From contig JAANSK020272935.1 of NCBI GenBank assembly GCA_011763485.2, positions 1-21,120 of the forward strand: a stretch of 21,120 nucleotides of DNA, read 5' to 3'. Origin of the DNA: Isoetes engelmannii. Taxonomy: Eukaryota; Streptophyta; Lycopodiopsida; Isoetales; Isoetaceae. The notes under the pieces were generated by a model. It did not search any database. It had not been told where the DNA came from and saw nothing but the letters and a program-made list of their open reading frames with translations. A program made the translations under genes and the position numbers. Positions 9,450-19,156 of this stretch are shown here, one piece after another (position 1 is the stretch's first letter; each line of letters opens with the position of its first letter).

Positions 9450-9760
9450 TTGCTGACGTCATCACTGCCACCTCATCACTTTCTTTTCATGCTTTAACTC
9501 TGTTTCCTGTCACTTTTGCCACCTCAGCTGTCCGTTTTTCTTTCATTATTTTTTTTTTACGTGTCTCCATCCGGCACGCCACCTCAACATTCGCACGAAT
9601 GGCCGCTCCTCATCAATGCACCTCTTCACAAGCTATAAATACCGTCCTTCGGGTTTTTTCTTTCACTCCGTTCTTGCGCCATCACACAACCTTCACACTC
9701 TTCAACCTGGCTAATCGCTTCTTTTGACTCCTCCACCCACTCTTCGATCCTCTTTTCGCC
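9450..9760 (+). promoter_or_regulatory. Promoter-like region before the 9761 coding region
   Basis: It contains a TGACGTCA palindrome (9453-9460), the core of plant bZIP sites, and three direct copies of GCCACCTCA (9467-9475, 9518-9526, 9578-9586). A CTATAAATACC TATA box follows at 9634-9640, and the next ATG in good context (GCCATGGGC) is at 9761, leaving a leader of about 95 bp. The layout fits a plant RNA polymerase II promoter, belonging either to an LTR or to the gene that follows. Confidence 0.5.
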
Positions 9761-11718
9761 ATGGGCGGATCTAGTGCACCTCTTCCCGCCCTCCCTGTGG
9801 ATTTCTCCTACAGCTGCGAGCTCCAGACTCTTCAAACCCTCACCCCAGTTGAGCAAACCCTATTTCAAAAAGTGGGGTTGTTGGAGTTCAATAGACTGAA
9901 GTGGCCCACTCTGCAAGAGAAGCAGCATCAACAATTTACTCACTATTACCAGGTCTCAGACACTTTGGTAACTTCGAAGGTGTGTGGCAAAACCGTCAAC
10001 ATTACTGAGGAACTAATCAACCGGGCATTTCTCTTTCCTCAGGTGCCAGACTCCCTCACCCCCATTCAAATTGTTCACGAGGACATCTCTGATTATGATG
10101 TTCCTCAACTAAAGAAGAATGTTAATCTGAGTTACAAAAACCTTTTGCCGCACCTTGCTCAACTCGACCACTTGGGCGGGTGGAAGATTGGTGGCCAGGT
10201 AATGAAAAACACGCAGCTTAGCAAGCTTATTAACCATGCCATAATGCTCGCTGCCTGTGCCGATCAGCCCATCAATTGGGCTTTGCTTTTGCAATCTCGC
10301 ATGACACAAGGCGATTGTCCGAATGAGGGATGATCTCTCAAAGTCTGGGCGTCATGTGTGCCACTTTGGGGGGCACATCCAGCACCTCATCAATACCGTG
10401 TTGGGAATTGTGCCGCTAATTCATGGGCCACAGGTAACACCTACGGAGCAGCTCCATGACCAAGCCTCTGGCTCAAGGCATCAAGAAAAGCCAGTAGAAA
10501 AGGAGAAGCCCCAGGAGCACCACGAGGAAGTGGTCCACACGGACGAAGAGGTGCAGAAACCTGACCAAGGGAAGAAACCTTAGGACGATGCATCTAAGAA
10601 GCGCAGGTAGTGGCCGTAGGGGGGCCAAGAACCAGAAGAAGTCGCGCAAGTTAGAGATTAGGAAGCCTGCCCCATCTGCTAGCCAAGAAGCAGAAGTAGA
10701 AGAAGAGAAAGAGGAGGAACCCACTCGGTCTTCGCATGGCATGTTAGCAAGGCATCGGACCAAGAGTATACGACGGAGAACAATCTTATTGCAGAGAAAG
10801 AAGCCCACGACAAAGAAAAATCTTCGAGTCCAAAGCCCCAAGTGCAGCAGCCTGTGCAATATATTGTGGTCTTTGGTTCAAAAGCCATGCAAGGCCCTCC
10901 ATCAACAGAGGTGGTCGTGCAACGACTCTTACTTCAAGGACGGGCATGGTTCAACGAGCTCAAAACACAGTGGGCCATACAACAAGCTCAACATCAAAAG
11001 CTGCTGCTGGCTAAAGACGATCTGGTGATGGACAAGCAGAAGGTCGTGGAGCTCAAGCACCAGCTGCTGAGTCTCAAGACTGAGTGGGATGTGCAGGATA
11101 ATCAGCTCAAACAGTATGAGGATGACCTTACAGCTTATGAAGCCCGAATTGCGGAGCTGAAGGACCAAAAGCTCGCTGCAAGGACGCAACACTTCAGTCA
11201 AAAAATGCCCAAACGCCTCTGCAAGAACAAATTACGGAGCTTACCTCTCAACTGGCTGTTGTGAAATCAAAATTAATTGCAGACACTGCCTCTTACAAGG
11301 AACAAATTGCGGAGATGCAGAAAACAATGAAGTTGGAGCGTGCCCGTGCGGCTAATTGGGAAGGTCAATTGACCACGCACGTGGCTGGTCTGAAAGAGGA
11401 ACTCGTCGGGTGTGACTTCAAGGTCCAGGTTGCGGAGAAACACTTGATGGAACAATAAGCTAAAGTTGAGGGGCTTCAGGAAGCCCTCCAAGAGAATGTT
11501 CGGGTGGACACCATTTCCACGATGAACTCTTGAACCGCTCCAAGGCCACCATTCGAACTTTGCAAGTAGATTTGGCGAAGGAGCAGAAAATGGTACAAGA
11601 GTACGATGAGGTCAACATCGAATTTGAGCAGCGGCGCCATAATCTCGATGTATTTGTCAATGTCGTGCCCCAACTTCTCCCACCTACAACAAACTTCAAA
11701 ATGGATACTGTATTTTGA
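9761..11718 (+). pseudogene. Broken coiled-coil coding region, possible env-like part of an LTR element
   Basis: The N-terminal 190 residues (9761-10333) look globular. They contain VCGKTVNITEELINRAFLFP, resembling the VRGxxxxFSPEAINxxLGLP block of the plant ATHILA ORF1/putative plant transposon protein families found in Athila-type retroelements. Next comes a basic and acidic, K/E/R-rich linker (about 10450-10740). Long coiled-coil segments rich in Q, K, E and L heptads follow, about 10930-11720. N-terminal globular plus C-terminal coiled coil is the layout of several plant third ORFs. The region is broken in a handful of places. It may belong to the gypsy fossil upstream or to a separate element. 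A decayed host gene cannot be ruled out. Confidence 0.5.
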
Positions 11719-12530
11719 CAGGCAGAATTCTGGCTTCATTAGTTATAAGCTGGTGGTGTACGGGAGGACCCTTTGAGCACAGCTTGCAACTCACTTTTTG
11801 AGACATTAGGCTTGGGCTTGGTTGGCCCGATGACCCCGAGCTTGATGCCTGATGTGGTCTCCATTGGTGTAGATGCCGAGGTGAAGAGGTGAAGTCATCG
11901 TGTTTCCTTTTCCTTAAGATTTTGCTGGTCTCCTCACTTTCTTCCAATATCGGTTTCAATCCAGAACTAGATGAGTTGTCCCTAGTAGATTCAGAGGACT
12001 TGCCTTTCGAGCTCTCAGCCATGTGTTCCGGAGAATTGTCCTTGAGAGATTCATGCGACGCAGCCCTTGAAGATGTGCTCATCCTTGGAGGAGACACATC
12101 TTTCGTGCCAACATTGGGTTCTACATTCCTCACGAAGATTTCTCTATTTATTTCTTTGCATCTTGCAGCTAGCCATGAGTTGCAGCTTGGTGGTTTCTTA
12201 TTATTAATCATGTACTTTCTACATGCCTGAAATCCCTGGATAATGTCCATACTACATTTTAGACTAGCAGCCTCCAATGATTCATAGAATGGCAGTGGCC
12301 AGCCGTAACTCATTGCGATGTAATCCTTTTTCCCCGTTTTGGGCTTATGTGAACTTCATGTCATCATAGAAGGGTCATAATGCATCCACTGCATGACATA
12401 TTACAAGAACTGGTGCCCAAAGACGTTTTCAACTAAGCACACGACAACGTTGTCGACCTTACCGGTTGAACCGTTCCACATAGATATTATTATTCTTATC
12501 TGCTCACCAATCTTATTCTTCCCTGGGGTC
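11696..12530 (-). pseudogene. Unknown Ser-rich nuclear-type protein fragment
   Basis: The main open stretch (12313 to 11696, 205 residues) starts MSYGWPLPFYESLEAASLKC, continues with a short helical N-terminal domain, then a long Ser/Glu-rich low-complexity region and a basic RKRKHDD cluster that could be a nuclear localisation signal. Upstream on the same frame, sequence reading MWNGSTGKVDNVVVCLVENV and VMQWMHYDP is joined to it but interrupted by stops near 12390 and 12350. The coding look extends beyond the ATG, so the ATG is probably not the original start. I do not recognise the family. It could be a dead host gene, a gene fragment captured by a transposon, or the 3' end of an unrecognised transposase gene. 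Confidence 0.4.
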
Positions 12531-12589
12531 GTCATGAACAAACATAGATCCTTTCACTTGTTCCTTCTTTTTAGGACATAGCTTGCACT

Positions 12590-13230
12590 ATTTCTATACA
12601 CCACCTCCTATAGGCCCTAGGGTGATAATCTTGTGCGGTTGGACGTCATCGCAAAGTTCTCGAAACAGCTCAGGCTCTGCAAAGATGAAAAGGATAGGCA
12701 TAACAAGATGGACATTAAAGGCTTTGAGGGCTCTCGAGTACAAATCTGAAAGCAACGAAAAGGAAAATGCTACATGATATGTAAAATCCAATAACTGAAA
12801 CACCAAAAATCACTTAGCTGCATTTTCCAAGAGAAATAATACTAAAGAACCCGGGATTCTTGTTACATCTAGGTGCATTGTACCACTACTTCGAACCTAA
12901 AAAGGGTCCCCAAATTCAACCCAGAGTGCTGCTCGAGTTTCTCATCGATTGCAGTAGTAAGGAGTAACTATGGTACGCACTATATGCGTACGGTAGTTAT
13001 GTCTTGCTACCGCAATGGACGGAGAAGCTTGAGCAGCACCAGGTTGAGGATCTGCCTTTTTCTTGAGCATCGTGTTAAATCTATCATGAACCTAGGCAAC
13101 AACAGAAGAAAATACTAGAATATAAACGCGAAATATACAAAAAATATATTGGAATACTGGATATACCTGATAGAAGAAAGCATAATACAAGGGCTTGAAC
13201 TAGAAGACTCAAGATTGGTGTTGAAATGGT
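12590..13230 (-). other. Exon-like cluster, minus strand, identity unknown
   Basis: Read on the minus strand there are several good splice signals. A short exon reading FKPLYYAFFYQ (about 13202-13170) lies between a TTCTAG acceptor and a CAG|GTATAT donor. An intron of about 75 nt ends in TTGTTGCCTAG at about 13093, and the next exon reads VHDRFNTMLKKKADPQPGAA in frame. A further acceptor, TTGCTTTCAG near 12749, opens a segment containing EPELFRELCDDVQPHKI (to about 12594). Stops interrupt parts of it. Together with 11696-12530 it may be the remains of one multi-exon gene about 1.5 kb long. No family was recognised. Confidence 0.3.
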
Positions 13231-13560
13231 TCTACAAGAATTAAGCACCTTTATATATATCTAATCAATGGTTAGTATTGCGCCACTCCAATGTATGAGA
13301 TCACGCCAACTAGCACACGTGCATGTAGGTTCTGGAATGTCCTAGCCTTTTGGAAGCAACTGTGTATATGGGAAAAAATGCAAAAGAATGTTTTTCAAGA
13401 AATATAGATAGCCCAGTTGCGAATTAGTATGGTTCGCATTTAGAAAATTATGAATTCGAACTCTGCCTCATGTAAGCTATATCAAATAAATGTGTATGTC
13501 AAGCTATATCATTATCAACACAACATGAATGTTTGTGTAATATGAAACCACCACGAGGGA
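13231..13560. other. Unassigned spacer left of the foldback
   Basis: AT-rich sequence without recognisable coding or repeat structure. The CAAGCTATATCA word occurs near 13475 and again near 13500, a weak local direct repeat. Confidence 0.3.
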
Positions 13561-13612
13561 GGAGTTTCCGCCACGGAAACTCCAACACGTGGCGGCTTGA
13601 TTACGTAATCAA
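13561..13612. repeat. Nested palindromes at the left foldback tip
   Basis: GGAGTTTCCG (13561-13570) and CGGAAACTCC (13574-13583) form a perfect 10-bp stem with a CCA loop. Fourteen bases further, TTGATTACGTAATCAA (13597-13612) is a perfect 16-bp palindrome. The right tip keeps the second palindrome with one change (20925-20940). Such tip palindromes are candidate transposase-binding sites. Confidence 0.75.
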
Positions 13613-14075
13613 CGCTGGAGCGTTTTTTTTTTTTTTTTAATGTGGCGGTGATGTGTCACCGATGTGGCAAAAATCTTTTGTGCATGCGTGTCCATCATTT
13701 TTGCAAGGTCTGGCTATGGCGTAAATCGACGGATTTCTTTTTTTGTAGACGCTGTTGTGGCCCTTGCCGTGCAGTTGCACTATGGAGGCGCTAGGCTTGT
13801 AGCTCCATTTTGACCCTGTTTTTGCGAGATTTGGAGTTGTTTTGCTCTGTTTTTGGTCAATTCTCCGTCGATAGACTTCTCTGATTATCGCATTAGCTTC
13901 TCTGGAGGTGCTAGCTTGCTTTTGACAGTTTTTCAGCTCTGTTTTTGGTTACTCAACTCTATTTCCAGTTCTCCAATTCTGTTGCGTGGTTTTGCGACTT
14001 CTTCAACTCTGTTTTTAGTTGCTTCGAAGTTTTCTTGCTTCATCTGTGGCAAGACTTCTTGCTTGTTGGAAATCT

Positions 14076-14159
14076 TGTGAGAAACCTTGAAGATCTTGGT
14101 TGATACTGCGAGAAATATTGAAGATCTTGGTTGATACTATGAGAAATATTGAAGATCTG
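14076..14159 (+). repeat. 31-bp tandem repeat in left arm
   Basis: There are two full units (14076-14106, 14107-14137) and a partial third (14138-14159), each built around GAGAAATATTGAAGATCTTG. The mirror array is at about 20380-20470 in the right arm. The repeat therefore predates the arm duplication. Confidence 0.85.
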
Positions 14160-14289
14160 CCAGCTTTAACCTTCTTGGGGTTGATTTCTACCTTCTGCCA
14201 TCAAATTTTGTTTTTTTTTTTTCAAGTTTCTAACTTGTTTTGACACTTGCAGGCTGTATAGTTTGGGGTCTCAGTTTTGCTAGGTTGAA

Positions 14290-14360
14290 TCTTGAAGATA
14301 CTGGAGGTCTCTTGAAGATATTGTAGGATTTCTTGAAGATATCCGAGGTTTTCTTGTAAG
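14290..14360 (+). repeat. 21-bp tandem repeat in left arm
   Basis: Three units starting TCTTGAAGATA lie at 14290-14309, 14310-14330 and 14331-14351, followed by a shortened TCTTGTAAG. The right arm has the matching array around 20195-20245. Confidence 0.75.
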
Positions 14361-14427
14361 AAACTTGTCCTTTCTTCCTTGTTTTGTTATCTTCTTCATT
14401 TTTATTTGTTTTCTTTTCTTTTTACAG

Positions 14428-14868
14428 ATGCAGGTTCAATAGCTGATGAAAACATGTCTTGTTATGTTTTCTTCTTCTGTATTGATTTGCATGCAGTTAT
14501 ATCTAACTGAATTCAATCTAGCAGACCTTTATTTGCTTTGCTTGTTCAGGAAAAAGTTTATGTTGAAGGTAAAGGCAGTGATGTTGATTCTATGCTTGAG
14601 GGCGTTAACCTGGATGATGTTCAAAATCTTATGGAACCTGTTGTCAAGGAAGACTGGTTTAATGTGGTTTTGTGGAGGAAGATGCTAAAGATAGTGAATG
14701 TCAAGAGTTTATGGCTTTGGATGAGAAAATGCTAAAAGATATTGATGCAGGAGGTAAGAATAAGTCACCTAGAGTGACTATGTGGGCTATGAAGAGATTT
14801 GATAAGTGGAGGGTGTGGGGAGGAGATAATACTTCTGTTCCTATTGAAGAAATTTCTTTGGTCGATTT

Positions 14869-14869
<1 letters not shown>
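14428..14869 (+). pseudogene. Gene fragment with Crypton-like recombinase core-binding domain, left-arm copy
   Basis: The fragment begins after a TTTTTACAG splice acceptor (ends 14427) and reads through an acidic stretch (EKVYVEGKGSDVDSMLEGVN) to PRVTMWAMKRFDKWRVWGG and VPIEEISLVDL at the LINE insertion point. It resumes at 19157 with NNMLVRFLLQVKNKNGKLFP and stops resembling coding at a CAAG|GTTAGA donor (19224/19225). The order T-x-W-A-x-x-x-F-x-x-W, then I-x-x-x-x-x-x-x-L-x-x-x-L-x-x-F, then K-x-G-x-x-x-P matches the N-terminal core-binding domain of Crypton tyrosine recombinases and ZMYM/QRICH1-like proteins. The catalytic R..HxxR..Y domain is absent. One frameshift near 14665, relative to the other arm, and the LINE insertion disable this copy. 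Confidence 0.5.
14856..14869. repeat. LINE target-site duplication, left copy
   Basis: CTTTGGTCGATTTG, identical to 19143-19156. It lies directly before the poly-T, so it marks the LINE 3' junction. Confidence 0.95.
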
Positions 14870-14900
<31 letters not shown>

Positions 14901-14902
<2 letters not shown>

Positions 14903-15502
14903 TGAAGGCTCTATATTTATATTATAAAGATATAAATATTACAAAAACTTTTTTAAGGGGAAGTGTAACCCTGAAAATTTTTAGCAGTCCTGGTCTTGTG
15001 GTGTACTGATAATCAACTAAGACTTAGCGAATAACAAGCCTGAGAAGCTTAAAATATAAAACATAGAAAAAGCCTTGATAAACAAAGCCTTAAAAAGTTT
15101 TTAGATCTCTGATCCTATCCCGCAGAGTTGTTGTCCGTAAACAGAGATCTGTCTTCAGATTGGGCAACCTTCAGTAGTATGCTCTCGGTTTGAGGCTCTT
15201 GTCTTTCCTTGCTTTACCTCTAACCTCCTCATGGAATATGCAATAGATACACATGCAGTCTTTGGCCTTTGCCATATTGAATCTTCCTTTGGCGTCCTTT
15301 GCTTCACAGATGAAATCTCTTTTGAAAATTACGTCTCCATCTCCACAGCTGCATCCACACAAGCAGGGCTGATCATGGAGATCAGTGATGGCAGCTCCAA
15401 AGATATTGGTCCATTCCAGATTATGCTGATGCTCCATCGTTCTCCATTTGATCTTCTTAGTCAGCACAAATAGAACACCTATAAAAATCATCAAAAGCAA
15501 GA
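14901..15502 (-). other. LINE 3' untranslated region
   Basis: About 600 bp between the zf-RVT stop and the poly-A tail. A minus-strand frame at 15500-15171 is open for 109 residues but shows no domain I know. It may be tail-coding sequence after a frameshift or simple 3' UTR. Confidence 0.5.
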
Positions 15503-16327
15503 TTAGTGAATGTTAAAAACTTCTTCAATCCATCTCACATCGTATTGGAATTGCTTAATAATTCCAATTGGATGTACAATTTCATGGTTGAAAATAAATT
15601 CATTTCTTCCCTTCCACATTCTCCAAAGGAGAACATAAAGTTTCCAATCAGAGGGCTGGGAGGGGAAGAAGAATTCAGATTCTTCCATATTAACCAGATC
15701 CTTTCCAAGAATATCAGAAGCTAATTCGAGGGTCCACTCAGACCACAGGCATCCCCTGAAAAGGTGAGCTTCATCCTTCTTATTATTGAGACACCTGTCA
15801 TAAACATCAAAGTTAGTCATATGAAGTCTAAATCTCTTACTGTTGGTGGCTAAGGCTCTATGCCATAATTGCCACATGAAGGCTTTAATTTTGGGATGTA
15901 TGGGGCTTTGCCACATAAAAATCAGATTTTTTATTCCTCTGTCCGGATCAATATTCCATTTCTCATGAATGGTAATTCCTTGATTCCTCATCAAATATCT
16001 GTAGCCCTTTCTAACTGTGTAGCCTTCCACACCATTATGGAGCCACGAGCAATCTGCATCAAACCAGGGATCAGTTTCCAGAGTGTTACTATTAGCCATA
16101 TATATGATCCTATTTTGCTCTCCTCCATCTGCAAGAACCGAGTTATGAAAGGGGATGATTTCCTGGTCATTAAAAAAATCATTAATGAGAGTAATTCCCT
16201 TTTCTTTCCAAATTTTGACCTGATCAGGAAAATGGTAAGCTAAGCACATATCAGGATTATTAAGAATGAGAGCAGGATTCGAGAAAATGGTTTGTGCTTT
16301 TGAGAGGCCCTCCTTCCACGTATACAT
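15503..16327 (-). CDS. LINE C-terminal domain with zf-RVT
   Basis: This 274-residue frame continues the LINE ORF2 after breaks. Around residues 128-165 it reads IFMWQSPIHPKIKAFMWQLW followed by HRALATNSKRF. It then has C-x(n)-N-K-K-D-E-A-H-L-F-R-G-C and W-x-L-Y-V-L-L-W-R-M-W-K-G-R-N. That is the plant zf-RVT signature (W+ ... P K+ ... F xW ... L x T ... R ... C ... C ... E ... H LF x x C ... W). The module follows the reverse transcriptase in plant LINEs and their many dead host copies, and its role is thought to be nucleic-acid binding. The first usable Met is at 16327, but upstream sequence (16567-16382, KKFGGLGTINIEEQGVALA) belongs to the same protein, so this is a fragment and not a true start. 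Confidence 0.8.
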   Translation of the reverse strand: MYTWKEGLSKAQTIFSNPALILNNPDMCLAYHFPDQVKIWKEKGITLINDFFNDQEIIPFHNSVLADGGEQNRIIYMANSNTLETDPWFDADCSWLHNGVEGYTVRKGYRYLMRNQGITIHEKWNIDPDRGIKNLIFMWQSPIHPKIKAFMWQLWHRALATNSKRFRLHMTNFDVYDRCLNNKKDEAHLFRGCLWSEWTLELASDILGKDLVNMEESEFFFPSQPSDWKLYVLLWRMWKGRNEFIFNHEIVHPIGIIKQFQYDVRWIEEVFNIH

Positions 16328-16381
16328 ACCTTTAACCTATATCCAAGCCTTTATCCATTTTTAATCATACCTGGGGTGCTG

Positions 16382-18453
16382 CTAGGAACAGTGAAGGGGA
16401 AGAAGATGGAGTGAGGTAAGTCCATCTTTAAAGATCTCCAGCCAAAGGGGTGATATCTGATCATGACACGCTTTATAAAAATATTTGGCTGCTAGGGCAA
16501 CCCCTTGCTCCTCAATATTAATCGTGCCAAGTCCCCCAAATTTCTTTTTCTTGCAGCATTCCTTCATGGAGATCGGGTGCCAACATCTTCTGTTCTCCCC
16601 ACATGCAATGAATCTTCCTATGATGCTCTAGAGCTTGGTGGAGACCTTCTTAGGAGCAAGAATAAGGGAAGACTGATAAACTTGAGTAGAAGATATCATA
16701 AAGTTAACAATAATAGCTCTCTCATTTTTAGACAGATATTTAGAATTTAGAGTATCTACTTTTTTATATAATTTATCAATAATACCATCCCAATGCTCAG
16801 AAGCATTAGCCCTAATAGCAAAAGGAATGCCTAGGATTTTACTTTTATCAGTTACCGAGTTATACTTACAGCCCAAAAAGTCTGCCATCTGTTCACCTTT
16901 AACTTGATTCCTTGAGTGAATGACTGATTTGGCCGGGTTGATTCTGCATCCTGAAGGTTCTCCAAACTTTTCTAGAATCCACTGTGTATTCACAATAGAA
17001 TCTGGATCCATGGAAACCATAAGAAATGTGTCATCTGCAAAGTGCCTGTTAAGAAATTGATATGTCTGATTATTATCAGGAAGATCAAGACCTTTAACAA
17101 GATCAGTATTCTTGGCCCAGTCCATCCTGGAGTGAAGGGCCTCCATAATAATGAGGAAAATAAAAGGGGCAAGAGGACAACCGTGTTTGACCCCTCTCCG
17201 AATAGAGAAGATGGGGCTAACTCACCATTGATCAAAACTGCAGATCTTGAGTTGTTCAAGATAGCCTTGAAGATATTGATAATTTCATCATTGAAGCCTA
17301 AGGCACTGCAGCATTTGAAGAGGAATTGCCAACTTACTGTGTCGAAAGCCTTTGTGATATCCAACTTGAGTAAGGTCGTGTCTTGCTTAGAATCTTTTGC
17401 CCATTGTAATCCCAGAATTGCTGTGACCACATTATCAAGAATGTACATGTCCTTGAGATAGGTAGATTGAGAGCAACTAATAATGATATCAAGGACATGC
17501 TTGATCCTGGCAGCAACAGCTCCTGTAATGATCTTGTAGATTACATTAGATAAGGAAATAGGCCTATAATCAGAGAAGGAAATAGGAGCATCTATCTTGG
17601 GGATAAGTGCAATCAAACTGGTATTAATTCTTGAATCAAGGAACTTCTTCTCTCTGGACTCATTGGCAATATTAGTAATGCAATCACCCAATAAGTCCCA
17701 TGTCTTCTTAAAGAACTATGCAGGGAGGCCATTAGGTCCCGGGGTCTTTCCATTATCCATGTCTTTAACAACCTGCAAAAGTTCATCATTCTCAAAAGGT
17801 TTAGTCATGTGTAAATTCTGAATATGAGAAACCTTGGAGGGAAGATTGATAAATTCTTCCATTCTAATAGAAGGAGAATCTCTGTTGGTTCCCATGATAT
17901 TGATGAAGTGCTCGGTTGCTGCCTCTTTGATTTCCTCATCCTTGGAAATAATTCTATCTCCTACTTTGATATCATAAATCTGATTCTTCTTGGTTTTGGC
18001 CTTGGCTTTGATGAAGAAATATTTGGAGTTGCATCTATCATCCTCCTTGATTTCCTTAATTTTGGCTTTAATCTTCCAGCCCTTAGCTATTTTTAGTTCC
18101 TCTCTTTTTATCTCCAGCTTAATATCTTCGAATTGGTCTGGGGTCGCTTGAAGCAATCTTTTCCTTAGATCATCCAGGTGGGCATTGTTCTTGTAAAACT
18201 TAGATTTTCCCCACTCTTTTAGCCAGCTTTTAATCTGTTTGGCGAGGCTGATCCACCATTCCATCCACCCTTGACTTCCATTTGGCTTAGGATCTCTGTC
18301 AATAATCTCCTGGAGCTTAGTATTGAAGTCTTCATGATCCAAAAGATTGGTATTCAATTTGAAAAAGGAGCTCCCAAGGGCGTAAAAGGGGGAAGAGAAT
18401 GCTGCACAAATTTCCAACTCTGGCGTAAATGAGAGCCTAGATTTTCTAAGCAA
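16382..18453 (-). pseudogene. LINE reverse transcriptase region
   Basis: From 18453 the frame encodes a helical linker, then the entry motif DNGKTPGPNGLPA at 17750-17716, where a TAG stop replaces a sense codon. Downstream are IPKIDAPISFSDYRPISLSN (RT motif region 1/2), DITKAFDTVSWQFL (motif A with the catalytic Asp), a one-base frameshift near 17215, HGCPLAPFIFLIIMEALHS (motif B), FADD at 17030-17041 (catalytic box) and LGIPF-type blocks. Another TAG lies near 16627, before the GGLG block at 16530-16500. All catalytic motifs survive, but the frame is broken at least three times. In an intact LINE this enzyme primes from nicked target DNA and copies the LINE RNA. Confidence 0.9.
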
Positions 18454-18649
18454 AGATGTTGCGCAGATGGAGGGGCCCTCAAGATCTAAATCCTATATGG
18501 CTCAACTCTTTCTTTGTCACAAGAAACCCCAAGCAGACACGGAAAACAAGAAGGCAGACAACTGTTTCAAATTCCTTCCCTCAAAATCCAAGAAAACTAA
18601 GACCTAGAAAAATTGAAATACCCTATGCTAAACTATCTCCTTTCTAAAG
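18454..18649 (-). other. Gap between LINE ORF1 and reverse transcriptase; endonuclease missing
   Basis: In plant L1 elements an APE-type endonuclease of about 230 residues precedes the reverse transcriptase. Here fewer than 200 bp separate the two frames and none of its motifs (ETK, SDH blocks) is seen. The reverse-transcriptase frame begins in sequence that normally lies just after the endonuclease. An internal deletion of about 0.7-1 kb is the simplest reading. Confidence 0.65.
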
Positions 18650-19048
18650 CTAATTGGCCACCAAATACCTCCACACCACTATTTCAAGCTCTTTGATGAT
18701 CTGGGTTGGCTCAAGATCAAAGAAAGATGCCCATCGATATATCAGTTCATTCCCAAATCTTTCCAAAATCTGCATCTTGAAGAGGTTCCATTTGTGAGAG
18801 TTCCCAAGAGATATGTATGGTTGAGAATTATGAGTTCTGACTCTCCTGGAGCCTTCCCTATCATAACACAAGATGCACAAGTAAAAGGTGCCTTCTTCTG
18901 AAATCCTACAAAAGCCTACTCTAGAAGAATTCTTAATTGCAAGTCTGATTAAGTTTTCAACTGTTCTAACTGAGTCTAGATTCTCAGCAAGGATTCCAGG
19001 ATGGAAACCCAAGCCCTGGAGAACATCCTCTAGCAAGGACTCATCCAT
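18650..19048 (-). CDS. LINE first ORF, 132 residues, unknown domain
   Basis: The first ATG is at 19048 (MDESLLEDVLQGLGFHPGIL); the frame is open further upstream to a stop near 19126, without another ATG. It lies about 95 bp from the LINE 5' end and is the first coding unit. It reads as a compact alpha/beta protein with NLIRLAIKNSSRVGFCRISE and a strand-rich middle, then WASFFDLEPTQIIKELEIVV. I do not recognise the usual DUF4283 domain or CCHC knuckle of plant L1 ORF1 proteins. If translation ends here, it may be the truncated N-terminus of a longer ORF1, cut by the deletion that removed the endonuclease. Confidence 0.5.
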   Translation of the reverse strand: MDESLLEDVLQGLGFHPGILAENLDSVRTVENLIRLAIKNSSRVGFCRISEEGTFYLCILCYDREGSRRVRTHNSQPYISLGNSHKWNLFKMQILERFGNELIYRWASFFDLEPTQIIKELEIVVWRYLVAN

Positions 19049-19142
19049 CGGGCCGGGGTTTCTTCTCCTTCGATCCAAAGCTGAGGTCTGTGAGTCGATG
19101 GCGAAGGCGCAGGCGCCTAACAGTCATATTCCCCCTCCCGTC

Positions 19143-19156
19143 CTTTGGTCGATTTG
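19143..19156. repeat. LINE target-site duplication, right copy
   Basis: CTTTGGTCGATTTG, identical to 14856-14869, next to the LINE 5' end. The right arm has the uninterrupted equivalent, CAAATCGACTAAAG, at 19683-19696, which proves the pre-insertion state. Confidence 0.95.

Larger units (their letters stand above)
13568..14869 (+). repeat. Foldback left arm, outer part
   Basis: It runs from the tip to the LINE insertion site and corresponds to 19683-20970 on the other strand (1302 versus 1288 bp). The inner remainder of the arm resumes at 19157. The outer 800 bp contain recurring CTCTGTTTTT and GCTAGCTTCTCTGGAGG words that look like untranslated or intronic sequence. Confidence 0.85.
14870..19142 (-). 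mobile_element. L1-type LINE, 4.27 kb, minus strand
   Basis: The poly-A tail appears as 31 uninterrupted T at 14870-14900. The 5' end at 19142 begins with a G-rich GGACGGGAGGGGG on the minus strand. Perfect 14-bp target duplications flank both ends, so both ends are the true insertion ends. Inside are a short first ORF (19048-18650), a reverse transcriptase (18453-16628) and a zf-RVT tail (16327-15503). The APE-type endonuclease expected between ORF1 and the reverse transcriptase is missing, and the reading frame has stops and a frameshift. The copy therefore was or became non-autonomous. The long pure tail suggests a fairly recent arrival. Confidence 0.9.

Noticed and set aside
9440-9760. 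3' LTR copy of the region 3865-4838
   Set aside because: Apart from the CACGA word and a TATA box, the sequences around the two TATA boxes and downstream do not align.
15231-16243. Plus-strand frames over the LINE tail
   Set aside because: They are antisense shadows of the zf-RVT coding strand.
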